NCBI GenBank assembly: GCA_964591605.1
Contig: CAZQEN010000345.1
Location: forward strand, 1 to 8,003
Length of the DNA: 8,003 nt
Direction: 5' to 3'
DNA from: CAYLLT01 sp964591605
GTDB taxonomy: Bacteria; Planctomycetota; Phycisphaerae; UBA1845; PWPN01
The first letter of the stretch is position 1, and each line of letters starts with the position of its first letter. The notes under the pieces were generated by a model that did no database searches, was not told where the DNA came from, and was given only the letters and a program-made list of their open reading frames with translations. Shown one piece after another: positions 1 to 7,139 of the stretch. The translations under genes and the position numbers were made by a program.

Positions 1-387
1 TTATCACAGGCATCTCCCACGCGGTCGGCATCGGAGTCTTTCTGGTCGGAATTGGCCACGGCCGGGCAGTTGTCGCACGGATCACCCACCCCGTCGCCGT
101 CGCCGTCGGTCTGGCCGGTGTTCGACACAACCAGGCAGTTGTCGCACGCATCGCCCACACCATCGGCGTCGGTGTCGATCTGATCTGCGTTGGCAGCGGC
201 GGGGCAGTTATCGCACACGTCGCCCCGGCCGTCCTGATCGCTGTCGAGCTGGTCCGGATTTGCCCGCAGGAGGCAGTTGTCACACGTGTCGCCGACGCCG
301 TCGAGATCCTGGTCAGACTGGATGGGGTTGGCGACGGTCAGGCAGTTGTCCTGCGTGTCGGGCACGCCGTCCGCGTCTCCATCCGCC
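1..387 (-). repeat. Tandem 69-base coding repeat (thrombospondin type 3, 23 residues per unit)
   Basis: The Asp-Asn-Cys codons recur at 342-350, 273-281, 204-212, 135-143 and 66-74, exactly 69 bases apart, and another Asp starts at 3-5. Each unit follows the plan DNCxxxANxDQxDxDxDGxGDxC. The acidic positions are those that bind calcium in type 3 repeats, and the two cysteines per unit are suited to disulphides between neighbouring units. The GCAGTTGTC segment is nearly unchanged at DNA level, which suggests expansion by recombination as well as protein-level constraint. The array continues past the window edge, so total copy number is unknown. Confidence 0.93.
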
Positions 388-2588
388 GGCGGGATCACCA
401 CACCGCCCGGCGGCACGTTGGACGCCTCGACGTTCAGCGTGACCGCGATCTCGGCGGTCTTCGAGGTGGGATCCGCCTGCGGGGCGATGATCAGAATCCG
501 TCCCTGATACGTCCCGACCGGAAGACTCGTGGTCTGGAAATGAACGGTCACGGTGTCCGTCTCGGCGGTCACCTCACCGGAGGCCGGATCGAGCGTCATC
601 CATGGGACCGTGGGGATCAGTTGGTAGAGGAGCGTGCCCGGTCCACTGTTGCTGATCTGGAACTGCCGGTCCGGCGCGTTCTGACCGGCAACGGCGGCGG
701 TGGTCTGGAGCTGCGTGACGCTGGTCTGAATGATCGGGCCATTCACGTGGAGCGTGATGCTCACCTGGAGCGGGGAGCCCGCGACACCCGGAGCGGCCAC
801 GGTGATGGTCGCGTCGTAGTCGCCCGGCGGCAGTGCGGCCGCGCCCGCGTAGTTGATGTGGACCTCGCCGGCCAGAGGGGCCAGCACGGTTCCGCTCGCG
901 GGGGTGCACGTCAGCCAGTTGTCGCCCGCGCTGACCTGGACCTCGAAGTTGAGCGAGCTTCCCAGTCCGCCGGTGTTGCGTACCAGCAGCGTGTCAGGCT
1001 GGGGGGCCTCGCCGACGTCCATGTCGTGGTGGCGTTGCGTGAAGTTGATGCCCAGTTGAGGATCGGGGTCGTCCGTCGAGAGCGGTGTCATCTCGAAATC
1101 CAGATGCGTGACCGCACCCGCCGTGATGACCACCACGTCGCTCGTGCTTTCATACCCCTGTTTGGAGACCTCTATCACGTACGCCCCGGGATCCACCTGG
1201 GCGAACGAGTACACCCCATCGCCTGAGGAGAGGGCGATATGGTCGCCCGACGCCCCGGTGAGCTGTGCATCGGTGATGGCCGCTCCGTTGGCCGCGCTGG
1301 TCACCGTGCCGAGCAGGAAGCCCTTCGTGGGGTTCGTTTTCCAGGGCATGGTGGGTACCACGTCCGGCTGGTAGTAGGGGCCGTCGATGGTCGTGTAGGG
1401 GGTCCAATAATCGTTGGCGTTGAAGCTGCTGTAGCTGAAGACGACGTTGCCGGACGCATCGGGCGTCATCCGCGCAGCGTTCATATCGCGGGACGTCCTG
1501 ATTTCGTTCTTGAGGCTGGTGGCATTGTGCCCGCCCGTGGTCGAGCCCGGATAGACATGCCGGCCGGAGCGATTGTCGAGCCAGTCGGGCAGCACCTCGC
1601 TGAAATCGGGGTTGGATCCGCCGTCGGCCCAGTAGATCTGTGGGACGATGAAGTCCATCACGCCCGCCGACAGCCAGGCCTGAGCATCCTGGTAGACGCA
1701 CGAGTAACCATACAGGTAGCCGCACGGGCTCTGCGGGTAACCGTACTGCGCGTATCGGGCAGGGGCGTAAAGACCGAGCGGCGCCGAGCTCACCTTGACC
1801 TGGGGCTTGACGTCCATGATCTGGACGTAGAGATCCCGCAGCATGCGCGTGATCTGGTCCCGCGTCCACGGGATGGGGGCCAGGCCGTCGGGATTGCCTT
1901 CGCCGCCGATGCGGGCCAGGGAGATCGGGTCATAGGAATACTCGGGGCCCGGCGTCCGGATGCGGTCGAAGTGGACGCCGTCCACGTCGTAATTCCGGAC
2001 CACGTGCATCACCTGCCGGCGCGTGTAGGCCTGGAAATCGGGTACGCCGGGCGCCATCCACACGTAGCCGCTCTCTTCAAACTGCACCGGCGTTCCGGCC
2101 TGATCGTGCACCAGCCAGTCGCGGGTGGCCGCGCTGGCAGCGTTGCAGTGCTTGTAGAACACGTGGTTGGGGGCTGCCGGCGGATTGCCCGCGCCGCTCT
2201 GCCAGCACACATGCGTGTTGATGTACGCGTGGAACTCCAGTCCCCGGCTGTGGGCCGCCTCGATCGCATACGCCAGCGGGTCGAAGCCGTTCCAGCCCTC
2301 CGGCTCCAGGCCGTCGGGCGAAACAATCTGCGACCAGGGCTCCTCCGGAGAGGGATACAGCGTGTCCGCCTGGCCGCGGACCTGGAACAGGACCGCGTTG
2401 AAGTGGGCGGCCTGCAGCTTGTCCATGATCGTGTCGATCGTGGTCTGGACCGTCGCCACGTCCTTGTTGGGCCACTCAAACCGCGAGACCCACATGCCGC
2501 GGAACTCATCAGCATGGGACTGGAGTGCGAGTGCTGCGAAAGCGGCGCCGAAGGCAATCGCCCGTGACATGAGTGGGGAGCGACTCAT
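1..2588 (-). CDS. Secreted GHL10 (DUF187) glycosidase-like protein with BACON and TSP3 repeats, 3' end cut by window
   Basis: Open over 862 codons with no stop before the window edge. ATG at 2588 is preceded by GAGGTG six bases upstream; a second in-frame ATG lies at 2570. Residues 1-26 form a signal peptide ending SHA, then DEF. Residues 28 to about 400 match the GHL10/DUF187 family: RGMWVSRFEW near the start, NAVLFQVRGQADTLYPSPEE, YDVDGVHFDRIRTPG near 200 and FIVPQIYWAD near 316. These correspond to the strand-end motifs of a TIM-barrel glycosidase fold. A carboxypeptidase-regulatory-like beta sandwich (GTVTSAANGAAI to LDFEMTP) spans about 423-500. Two BACON-like domains follow at about 505-615 and 615-720, each with an NTGG/NSGPG turn, a WL or WM TxxPASG motif and a Y-x-G/D-x-I strand. 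Thrombospondin type 3 repeats run from about 733 to the edge. The protein is probably exported and acts on a polysaccharide outside the cytoplasm; the substrate cannot be read. The family is common but poorly characterised. The ending beyond the window is unknown. Confidence 0.93.
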   Translation of the reverse strand, partial: MSRSPLMSRAIAFGAAFAALALQSHADEFRGMWVSRFEWPNKDVATVQTTIDTIMDKLQAAHFNAVLFQVRGQADTLYPSPEEPWSQIVSPDGLEPEGWNGFDPLAYAIEAAHSRGLEFHAYINTHVCWQSGAGNPPAAPNHVFYKHCNAASAATRDWLVHDQAGTPVQFEESGYVWMAPGVPDFQAYTRRQVMHVVRNYDVDGVHFDRIRTPGPEYSYDPISLARIGGEGNPDGLAPIPWTRDQITRMLRDLYVQIMDVKPQVKVSSAPLGLYAPARYAQYGYPQSPCGYLYGYSCVYQDAQAWLSAGVMDFIVPQIYWADGGSNPDFSEVLPDWLDNRSGRHVYPGSTTGGHNATSLKNEIRTSRDMNAARMTPDASGNVVFSYSSFNANDYWTPYTTIDGPYYQPDVVPTMPWKTNPTKGFLLGTVTSAANGAAITDAQLTGASGDHIALSSGDGVYSFAQVDPGAYVIEVSKQGYESTSDVVVITAGAVTHLDFEMTPLSTDDPDPQLGINFTQRHHDMDVGEAPQPDTLLVRNTGGLGSSLNFEVQVSAGDNWLTCTPASGTVLAPLAGEVHINYAGAAALPPGDYDATITVAAPGVAGSPLQVSITLHVNGPIIQTSVTQLQTTAAVAGQNAPDRQFQISNSGPGTLLYQLIPTVPWMTLDPASGEVTAETDTVTVHFQTTSLPVGTYQGRILIIAPQADPTSKTAEIAVTLNVEASNVPPGGVVIPPADGDADGVPDTQDNCLTVANPIQSDQDLDGVGDTCDNCLLRANPDQLDSDQDGRGDVCDNCPAAANADQIDTDADGVGDACDNCLVVSNTGQTDGDGDGVGDPCDNCPAVANSDQKDSDADRVGDACD

Positions 2589-2594
2589 GGGTTG

Positions 2595-2600
2595 CACCTC
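2595..2600 (-). promoter_or_regulatory. Ribosome binding site deciding the start of the GHL10 gene
   Basis: On the minus strand GAGGTG lies six bases before ATG 2588. The in-frame ATG at 2570 has no comparable site, so 2588 is preferred; both choices keep the hydrophobic signal peptide core. Confidence 0.75.
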
Positions 2601-2640
2601 TTAAGATGTCCGGACCCCGTACGCGCAGAAGAACGGAAGG

Positions 2641-2663
2641 GTTGGCTGGCTCAGGGAGCCAAC
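2641..2663 (-). promoter_or_regulatory. Short inverted repeat in the presumed 5' leader of the GHL10 gene
   Basis: Arms GTTGGCT (2641-2647) and AGCCAAC (2657-2663) are perfect complements around a nine-base loop. An alternative nested pairing joins TGGCTC (2647-2652) with GAGCCA (2656-2661) across AGG. The two foldings exclude each other. If the promoter candidate at 2672-2700 is right, this sits at the very start of the leader, about 50 bases before the start codon, where it could stabilise the transcript or influence translation. Function is not shown by the sequence. Confidence 0.35.
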
Positions 2664-2671
2664 GGACGGTA

Positions 2672-2700
2672 AGTCTAACACCTGGCCGGGATTTGGGCAA
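2672..2700 (-). promoter_or_regulatory. Candidate sigma-70-type promoter for the GHL10 gene
   Basis: Minus strand: TTGCCC (2700-2695), a spacer of 17 bases, then TAGACT (2677-2672), preceded by TGT as an extended -10. Each hexamer matches four of six consensus positions. The predicted start would leave a leader of about 77 bases. The 219-base gap to the upstream gene makes a separate promoter reasonable. A ten-base block, GTGTTAGACT, is nearly the same as one upstream of the GH99-like gene. Confidence 0.4.
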
Positions 2701-2807
2701 GCCAAAAACCTCTCATCGTGCGTATGAAGCCTCCCTGTATCAAGATCCGGATGCTCCCGGGGTGTGACGGGTCATGAGATGCCTCGAGCCATCCCGTTCC
2801 TGGCCTG

Positions 2808-4655
2808 TCAGCGGGCCTCGGCCTGCGGATCGGGGGTGCTGCCCGGGGCAGAAGTTCTCGCATGTTGTTGCTGCGCCAGTAGTTCCGCTGTTCGGCGGAG
2901 TTCGCCGTACCCGAGGCCCGGCTTGCCCGCCGTGGACTCAAAGAACCGGTCCAGGCTCCGGAGAGCCGATTCTCCGTCTCCCAGCCGGATGTACGCCTGC
3001 GTCAGGTAGAGGTAGACGTCTGGAATATCCCCAAACCGCTCGATGGTCTGCCAGCCGTGCTGGACGGCCGCGACGTTGTCTCCGATCACCAGCATCGCCC
3101 CGGTGAGGTTCTTGGCCGCCTGGAGATTGTCGGGCTGGCGGCGCGCCACGTCTCGGAGCATGGCCAGATTGTCGCGGTACGCACTGGTGTAGGCCCACGT
3201 GGCCGGCAGCAGCAGCACGGTCAGGGCGGTGCCCAGGAGGAGGCCGGGTCCATTCAGCCGGGCGGCCGCCGCACCCACCAGAGCGGCCACGACAATGGTT
3301 GGCAGGTAGAGCCAGCGCTCCGCGAACAACCAGTTCGCGAGAGGAATCGCCTGCAGTGGCAGCAGTAGCAGCAAGATGAGACCCAGAATCAATACGCCCG
3401 CGGGCAAGCGCTTTCGCCAGAGGACCACGGCCGAGAGGAGCAGGGTCAGGAGGACAGCCATCCCCGCGATCACGTCAGGGCTCAGGCGGCTGGCCAGCGG
3501 CAGGGCGGGCACGCTCCAGATGGGACACAGGCGTGGCGGCCAGACGAGCAACTCCACCGTCAGCCAGAGCAGGCGAAACGGCGTCAGCACGTGCTCGATC
3601 AGACTGGCGTGCCCCAGCGGTGCCTGCCAGTAGGGAAGGTCCGAGCCGGGGATGCGTGCTTTCCATGTGAACACCGAGAACCGCAGGAACAGGAACGTCG
3701 CCCCCGCCAGCGCGAAGGGGAGGTGTGCGGGTCCGATCGTGCGGTTCAACCACGTGCGCCATTCAGAGCCGCGACCGTGAGGGAGCGGCTGTGATGAGTC
3801 CAAATCGCGTCCCAGGGGGAGGAGTTCTTTGGCGGTTGGGTCGAGAAGTCCGCTCCCTGATGGTGGAGGTGATGTGAGGGAACCGCTCCCTGACGGTCGC
3901 GGCTCTGCGCGTCGCCAGAGGTCGATCAGCAGCAACACCGGCCAGATGAATACCGCGTGCTCCTTGCTCATCATCGCGGCCAGCAGGAGCAGCCCGTTGA
4001 CGACATGGAACCACACGCCGCGGGCTTTAATCTGCGTCTTTCGTTGCAGTCTTTCGACTTTCGACTTTCGACTTTCGACTTTCAAGTATCTGGCGAGCAG
4101 CCATACGCCAAAGAAGCCAGCAAGCAGTTCCGCCCGCCCGTAGGCAGTGACCACGGATTCAGCATTGAGCGGATGTGCCGCGAACAGCAGTCCTGCCGCC
4201 CACGCCGCTCCCGCCCGCCCGGAGAGTCGATACGCCAGGACGGCCACACCTGCCGCGGTCAGGCCGTGTATGACCAGATTGACCAGGTGAAACCAGAAGG
4301 GGTCCGGCGCCGCGGCGTACTGCCCGCGCAACGCCGGCAGCCCCTCGCGCCGCCCGGTGAGGATTTCCTGCAGGATGATGTTGGCCCGGAAGGACCACAG
4401 CGTGAGCGGGCGATACAGCCGGTCATTCGAGGTGCCCCGCGGCCACCAAGGCTCCCGCCAGAAGCGGTACCACGCCCCGGGCTCGGTGACCGTCCTGTTC
4501 TCCACGACAATCGGCAGATCGTCGTAAACGAACTCGTTGCGCAGGGCCGGGGCGAACGCGATGAAGCCCACCGCGGCGGAGAACAGCGCGGCACACGCCA
4601 CGAAAAGCGACGATCGAGGCGGTCGGGGCTTCGAGATGTGGGTTTCGGGATTCAA
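2808..4655 (-). CDS. TMTC/TPR-type polytopic membrane protein, GT-C glycosyltransferase-like
   Basis: 615 residues from TTG 4655. After a first membrane segment (about 16-36) come EFVYDDLPIVVENR (41-54), with the acidic pair in the first outer loop typical of GT-C enzymes, NDRLYRPLTLWSF (77-89), WFHLVNLVIHGL (121-132), LLFAAHPLNAESVVTAYGRAELLAG (156-180; cited by position), MMSKEHAV (228-235) and FAERWLYLP (444-452). This motif order is that of bacterial TMTC-like proteins, relatives of eukaryotic O-mannosyl transferases; the actual reaction is unproven. A short TPR-like helical tail spans about 490-600. Many leucine-rich membrane segments lie between. Two low-complexity insertions stand out: KVESRKSKVER (192-202), from a heptamer array, and residues 250-298, from a REP-like element; both fall in predicted loops between conserved membrane segments. 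The start is uncertain: TTG 4655 and GTG 4601 both lack a Shine-Dalgarno, and the frame is open further upstream into the preceding gene. It lies 106 bases after the GH99-like gene and may be co-transcribed. Confidence 0.85.
   Translation of the reverse strand: MNPETHISKPRPPRSSLFVACAALFSAAVGFIAFAPALRNEFVYDDLPIVVENRTVTEPGAWYRFWREPWWPRGTSNDRLYRPLTLWSFRANIILQEILTGRREGLPALRGQYAAAPDPFWFHLVNLVIHGLTAAGVAVLAYRLSGRAGAAWAAGLLFAAHPLNAESVVTAYGRAELLAGFFGVWLLARYLKVESRKSKVERLQRKTQIKARGVWFHVVNGLLLLAAMMSKEHAVFIWPVLLLIDLWRRAEPRPSGSGSLTSPPPSGSGLLDPTAKELLPLGRDLDSSQPLPHGRGSEWRTWLNRTIGPAHLPFALAGATFLFLRFSVFTWKARIPGSDLPYWQAPLGHASLIEHVLTPFRLLWLTVELLVWPPRLCPIWSVPALPLASRLSPDVIAGMAVLLTLLLSAVVLWRKRLPAGVLILGLILLLLLPLQAIPLANWLFAERWLYLPTIVVAALVGAAAARLNGPGLLLGTALTVLLLPATWAYTSAYRDNLAMLRDVARRQPDNLQAAKNLTGAMLVIGDNVAAVQHGWQTIERFGDIPDVYLYLTQAYIRLGDGESALRSLDRFFESTAGKPGLGYGELRRTAELLAQQQHARTSAPGSTPDPQAEAR
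3766..3905. repeat. REP-like inverted repeat inserted in frame in the membrane protein gene
   Basis: A 23-base arm at 3766-3788 (begins GAGCCGCGACCGT, ends GGGAGCGG) is the reverse complement of 3883-3905 (begins CCGCTCCCT, ends GTCGCGGCTC) at 22 of 23 positions. A weaker copy in the same orientation as the second arm lies at 3850-3869 (CCGCTCCCTGATGG). A degenerate TGAGGGA at 3876-3882 faces the second arm. The segment encodes residues of the form EPRPSGSGS and LPHGRGSE, a low-complexity stretch unlike the rest of the protein, between LLLIDLWRR and TWLNRTIG. I judge it a mobile or formerly mobile palindromic repeat tolerated as coding sequence in a loop. Confidence 0.75.
4051..4089. repeat. 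Heptamer array inside the membrane protein gene
   Basis: CTTTCGA occurs four times in direct succession (4051-4078), then CTTTCAA and GTAT. Equivalently, TTTCGAC repeats and closes with TTTCAAGTAT (4080-4089). On the coding strand it gives the charged stretch KVESRKSKVE, between a membrane segment (VWLLARYL) and VWFHVVNGLLLL. It shares its closing ten bases with the array at 4664-4697. Confidence 0.85.
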
Positions 4656-4663
4656 GTCAGGAA

Positions 4664-4697
4664 GAGTTTCGAGTTTCGAGTATCGAGTTTCAAGTAT
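4664..4697. repeat. Heptamer array at the 5' end of the membrane protein gene
   Basis: GAGTTTC twice, GAGTATC, GAGTTTC, then AAGTAT (4664-4697), with unit spacing of exactly seven bases. Related fragments (TTCGAGATG, TTTCGGGATTCAAG) continue to about 4629, inside the predicted first codons of the gene. The array lies in the 106-base gap between the GH99-like gene and the TMTC-like gene and shares TTTCAAGTAT (4688-4697) with the in-gene copy, in the same orientation. No promoter or terminator could be recognised in the gap; an unconvincing 7-base inverted repeat lies at 4709-4715 and 4740-4746. Confidence 0.8.
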
Positions 4698-4761
4698 TCG
4701 CCGCGCCGGTGCCGAAATCGCGTCTCTGGCCGTCTGGGCTCGGCACTCGAAACGGTCCGAC

Positions 4762-7011
4762 TCAGCAGCCCGGCGGGCGGTTGGGGCCGGCCAGGCATTG
4801 GCGGAACTGCTCGAAGTCGGCGCCGTCCACCCAGTGGTCGCCGTTGGAGTCGGCCTCCTCGCATTCGGGGGCCAGCGGTGGGACGGCGACGCTCAGGCAC
4901 GCCTGGAAGCGGCCGAAATCGCTCTGGTCCACGTCCTGGTCGTGGTCCATGTCGCCGAAGTGGTAAACGACGAGATTGACGCTGATCTGCGGCGCGTTTG
5001 AGGCCCCGGGGGCGCTCACCTGTATCGAGCCCACATAGTTGCCCCCGCTCAGCCCCGAGATGCTGTAATCGATCGTGGCGGTATCCGTTTCTCCGCTTCC
5101 GGTGCCGCCGCCCGGTGACACACTCAGCCACGGCGCCGTCGGCGTGAGCGTGTAATCCGCCGGCAGCCAGCCGACGTTGCGGATTGTGAAAGTGTCGCTG
5201 GTCAGGGTGCCGCCGCGCAGGATGGCGTGAGTGAAGCTTGCCGGAGCGACCTCGAACGTCGGCGGGCGCGGGATGGCCGAGGTCACAAGCACACGGTCGA
5301 GATAGAAGAGCCCGCCGCCGGACTTTGCGAGATTGATGCGGAAGTCGGCCCCGTTGTTCTGGCGGTTGCCGAAATACGCGTCGCTGACGTGGAAGATCTT
5401 GCGCTTCCACCTGTTGGCCGTGCTGAGCGTCACGCTTCCGCCATCCTTGTAGTAGTTGTTGGGGAACGGGGCGGGGTCTGACGAGTCGTACTGCAGGCGC
5501 AGCGCGCCGCTCGACCCGCCGGTGTCGTAGTAGTCGATCGTGATGCACACCTCGGGCACGCTGCCGGCCAATGCGAACGCGTCATCGACGGCGAAATACA
5601 TATAGAGGTCGCTGGAGCTGCTCACGTTGCGGCGGCAGAGCACGCCGGCCTGCGTCACCACGGTCGTATCGCCGTCGCCGACCTGCACGTGCGTCATGCG
5701 GTCGGCCGTATCCTCGCCCAGGTTGATCGACGCCTCGTCGCCGTTGCAGCGCGCGTCGATCGGCAGCACCGAGGGCAGCGTCGAATTGACCGGGATCTCT
5801 TTGCGCAGCATCTTCGTCGCCGCCCCCGCCAGCCGCAGGTACCAGTCGGTCGGCAGCGTGCCGTAGTCCACCCAGTTGTCGGTGACCGGGTGATTGGTTG
5901 TGACCTTCAGGATGGCCGTGCCTTCATCCACCTCGTCGAACATGGCGATCTTCATCATCTGCACGCCGGCCGACTGGAACGCGTTGGCCTGGTCCCAGAA
6001 GAACTGCCCGCCGTTACGCGGGATATTCGAGGTGCCGGGCGGATAGCCCTGCAGGTTGTCCCAACTGAAACCGGGCCAGAAGACCTGCAGGTAGCCGATG
6101 CCCAGGCTGCTGCACTCGGCCAGGTCGGGCACGGTCACGTTGTTGCGCGAGCCGTTGATGCTGCTGGTCGAGGTGCCGTAGCTGCCGACCGTCCAGGGCG
6201 AGATGATGTCGAAGCTGCGGAACACGCTGGCCCAGGTGGTGTTCGTGCGCCAGCTCGTCGGTACGCCGCCCATGATCGTATTGCCGCCGTAGACCGGGTC
6301 GTTGCGGAAGAAGTCGATGATCTGCGCGGCCACCGCGGGCGTGCCCGGCCGGTCGCCGAAGCCGAAGCCCCAGATGCCCACGACCGGCCTGCCGTTGTGA
6401 TGCAGATACCGCGGGTCGCCGGTGAGGGCGTAGGTATCGATCAGGTACTTCCAGTCCGTGGTGATGACGTTGTAGAGGGTGCTGGTGTCGCCGCCGCTGA
6501 TGTCGTATTCGATCGCGAATACCCGGCCGTAGGTGCCGGCGGCGCTGCGCACGCATTGCGTCACGGCATTACGCTGCTGGAAGAAAACCCCGCCGAAGCT
6601 GGCCAGAAACCGCTGGAGCAGCACGCCGTCGATGCCGTTCTCGCGCATCCACTTGAAATGCCGCTCGACCGTCTTGAGCGTCCGCGAACTGAAGAGGCTG
6701 CCCGTGCTGCCGTCGAGAAGTTGCACGTTCGGCGCGGCAAAAAGCTCGTCGGGGTCGAATGAAGTGACATCGGGCCAGAGATCGATGTTGTAGAGCCCCG
6801 GTCCGATATCCGTGCTGCTCTTGCTCCAGTGGTTCCAGCCGATGCTCGTCGCGTTGCCGTCGCCCGGGCAACTGAACCAGCCCTGGTAGCCGCAGACGAT
6901 CTTGCCGGTGAGCGTGGAGCGGTCGACGACCTGCCCGAAAGCGCCGCCTGCCGCGCAGAGGGCCAGCATGCTCGCCGCGATCCCGCGCCGCCAGTGGCCG
7001 TGAAGGCCCAT
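4762..7011 (-). CDS. Secreted GH71/GH99-like protein with BACON and dockerin-like domains
   Basis: 749 residues from ATG 7011, chosen because GGAG lies eight bases upstream and a signal peptide follows (GIAASMLALCAAGGAFG, residues 10-26). The frame is open upstream to 7374, but that part is repeat-derived and unlike protein. Residues about 34-400 resemble the uncharacterised GH71/GH99-like group: KIVCGYQGWFSCPGDG (37-52), WMRENGIDGVLLQRF, GRPVVGIWGFGFGDRPG, YLQVFWPGFSW and AMFDEVDEGTAI (356-367). In GH99 endo-alpha-mannosidases and endo-mannanases the two catalytic glutamates sit in an ExxE motif followed by GT; E360 and E363 here fit that. About 420-580 is probably a carbohydrate-binding-like beta sandwich ending LFYLDRVLV. 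About 582-683 is a BACON-like domain (APWLSVSPGGGTGSGE). Residues 685-749 carry two dockerin-type calcium loops (DMDHDQDVDQSDF and DSNGDHWVDGADF), each followed by FxxCL. Probably exported and attached to a surface or partner. The reaction is inferred by family only. Confidence 0.92.
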   Translation of the reverse strand: MGLHGHWRRGIAASMLALCAAGGAFGQVVDRSTLTGKIVCGYQGWFSCPGDGNATSIGWNHWSKSSTDIGPGLYNIDLWPDVTSFDPDELFAAPNVQLLDGSTGSLFSSRTLKTVERHFKWMRENGIDGVLLQRFLASFGGVFFQQRNAVTQCVRSAAGTYGRVFAIEYDISGGDTSTLYNVITTDWKYLIDTYALTGDPRYLHHNGRPVVGIWGFGFGDRPGTPAVAAQIIDFFRNDPVYGGNTIMGGVPTSWRTNTTWASVFRSFDIISPWTVGSYGTSTSSINGSRNNVTVPDLAECSSLGIGYLQVFWPGFSWDNLQGYPPGTSNIPRNGGQFFWDQANAFQSAGVQMMKIAMFDEVDEGTAILKVTTNHPVTDNWVDYGTLPTDWYLRLAGAATKMLRKEIPVNSTLPSVLPIDARCNGDEASINLGEDTADRMTHVQVGDGDTTVVTQAGVLCRRNVSSSSDLYMYFAVDDAFALAGSVPEVCITIDYYDTGGSSGALRLQYDSSDPAPFPNNYYKDGGSVTLSTANRWKRKIFHVSDAYFGNRQNNGADFRINLAKSGGGLFYLDRVLVTSAIPRPPTFEVAPASFTHAILRGGTLTSDTFTIRNVGWLPADYTLTPTAPWLSVSPGGGTGSGETDTATIDYSISGLSGGNYVGSIQVSAPGASNAPQISVNLVVYHFGDMDHDQDVDQSDFGRFQACLSVAVPPLAPECEEADSNGDHWVDGADFEQFRQCLAGPNRPPGC

Positions 7012-7019
7012 CAGAGATG

Positions 7020-7023
7020 CTCC
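7020..7023 (-). promoter_or_regulatory. Ribosome binding site of the GH99-like gene
   Basis: GGAG on the minus strand, eight bases before ATG 7011. It supports the start directly before the signal peptide against the longer upstream reading. Confidence 0.6.
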
Positions 7024-7039
7024 GCAACCCAGGGACGCC

Positions 7040-7048
7040 AGTATAACA
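7040..7048 (-). promoter_or_regulatory. Extended -10 promoter candidate for the GH99-like gene
   Basis: Minus strand TGTTATACT: TATACT (7045-7040) matches five of six -10 positions and is preceded by TG plus one base. No good -35 is visible at 16-18 bases (GCAACC at 17), as is usual for extended -10 promoters. The leader would be about 20-25 bases, ending with the ribosome binding site at 7020-7023. Confidence 0.5.
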
Positions 7049-7139
7049 CAATGTGCGCCGCCGGTTGCATTCGCCGCCGGGCGCTCGCATGATGGCTCCG
7101 GCGATGTTCCGGGGAGGGCTGATGCAGCACTGATTCCGC

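Noticed and set aside
1..387. Regular 69-base spacing resembling a CRISPR array
   Set aside because: The period is a multiple of three, the whole unit is coding in one frame, and it matches TSP3 repeats; there are no unique spacers.
540..1226. 228-codon plus-strand open frame
   Set aside because: Antisense to the BACON-like region of the GHL10 gene and of shadow composition.
1239..2567. 442-codon plus-strand open frame
   Set aside because: It lies antisense to the GHL10 gene; the minus strand has a signal peptide and recognisable domain motifs, while this product is Arg/Val-rich shadow sequence of high-GC DNA.
4709..4746. Seven-base inverted repeat in the gap between the GH99-like and TMTC-like genes as a terminator
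   Set aside because: The loop is 24 bases, the stem is short and there is no T-run.
3957..4979. 340-codon plus-strand open frame spanning two genes and the gap
   Set aside because: It crosses the TMTC-like gene, the heptamer arrays and the end of the GH99-like gene in antisense; its repeats (FDFRLSTF, FEFRVSSF) are translations of the heptamers.
5689..6762. 357-codon plus-strand open frame
   Set aside because: Antisense shadow of the GH99-like catalytic domain; no recognisable motifs.
6955..6957. Cys19 of the GH99-like protein as a lipoprotein attachment site
   Set aside because: The residues before it (LAL) lack the small residue needed at -1; an ordinary signal peptide cut after residue 26 fits better.
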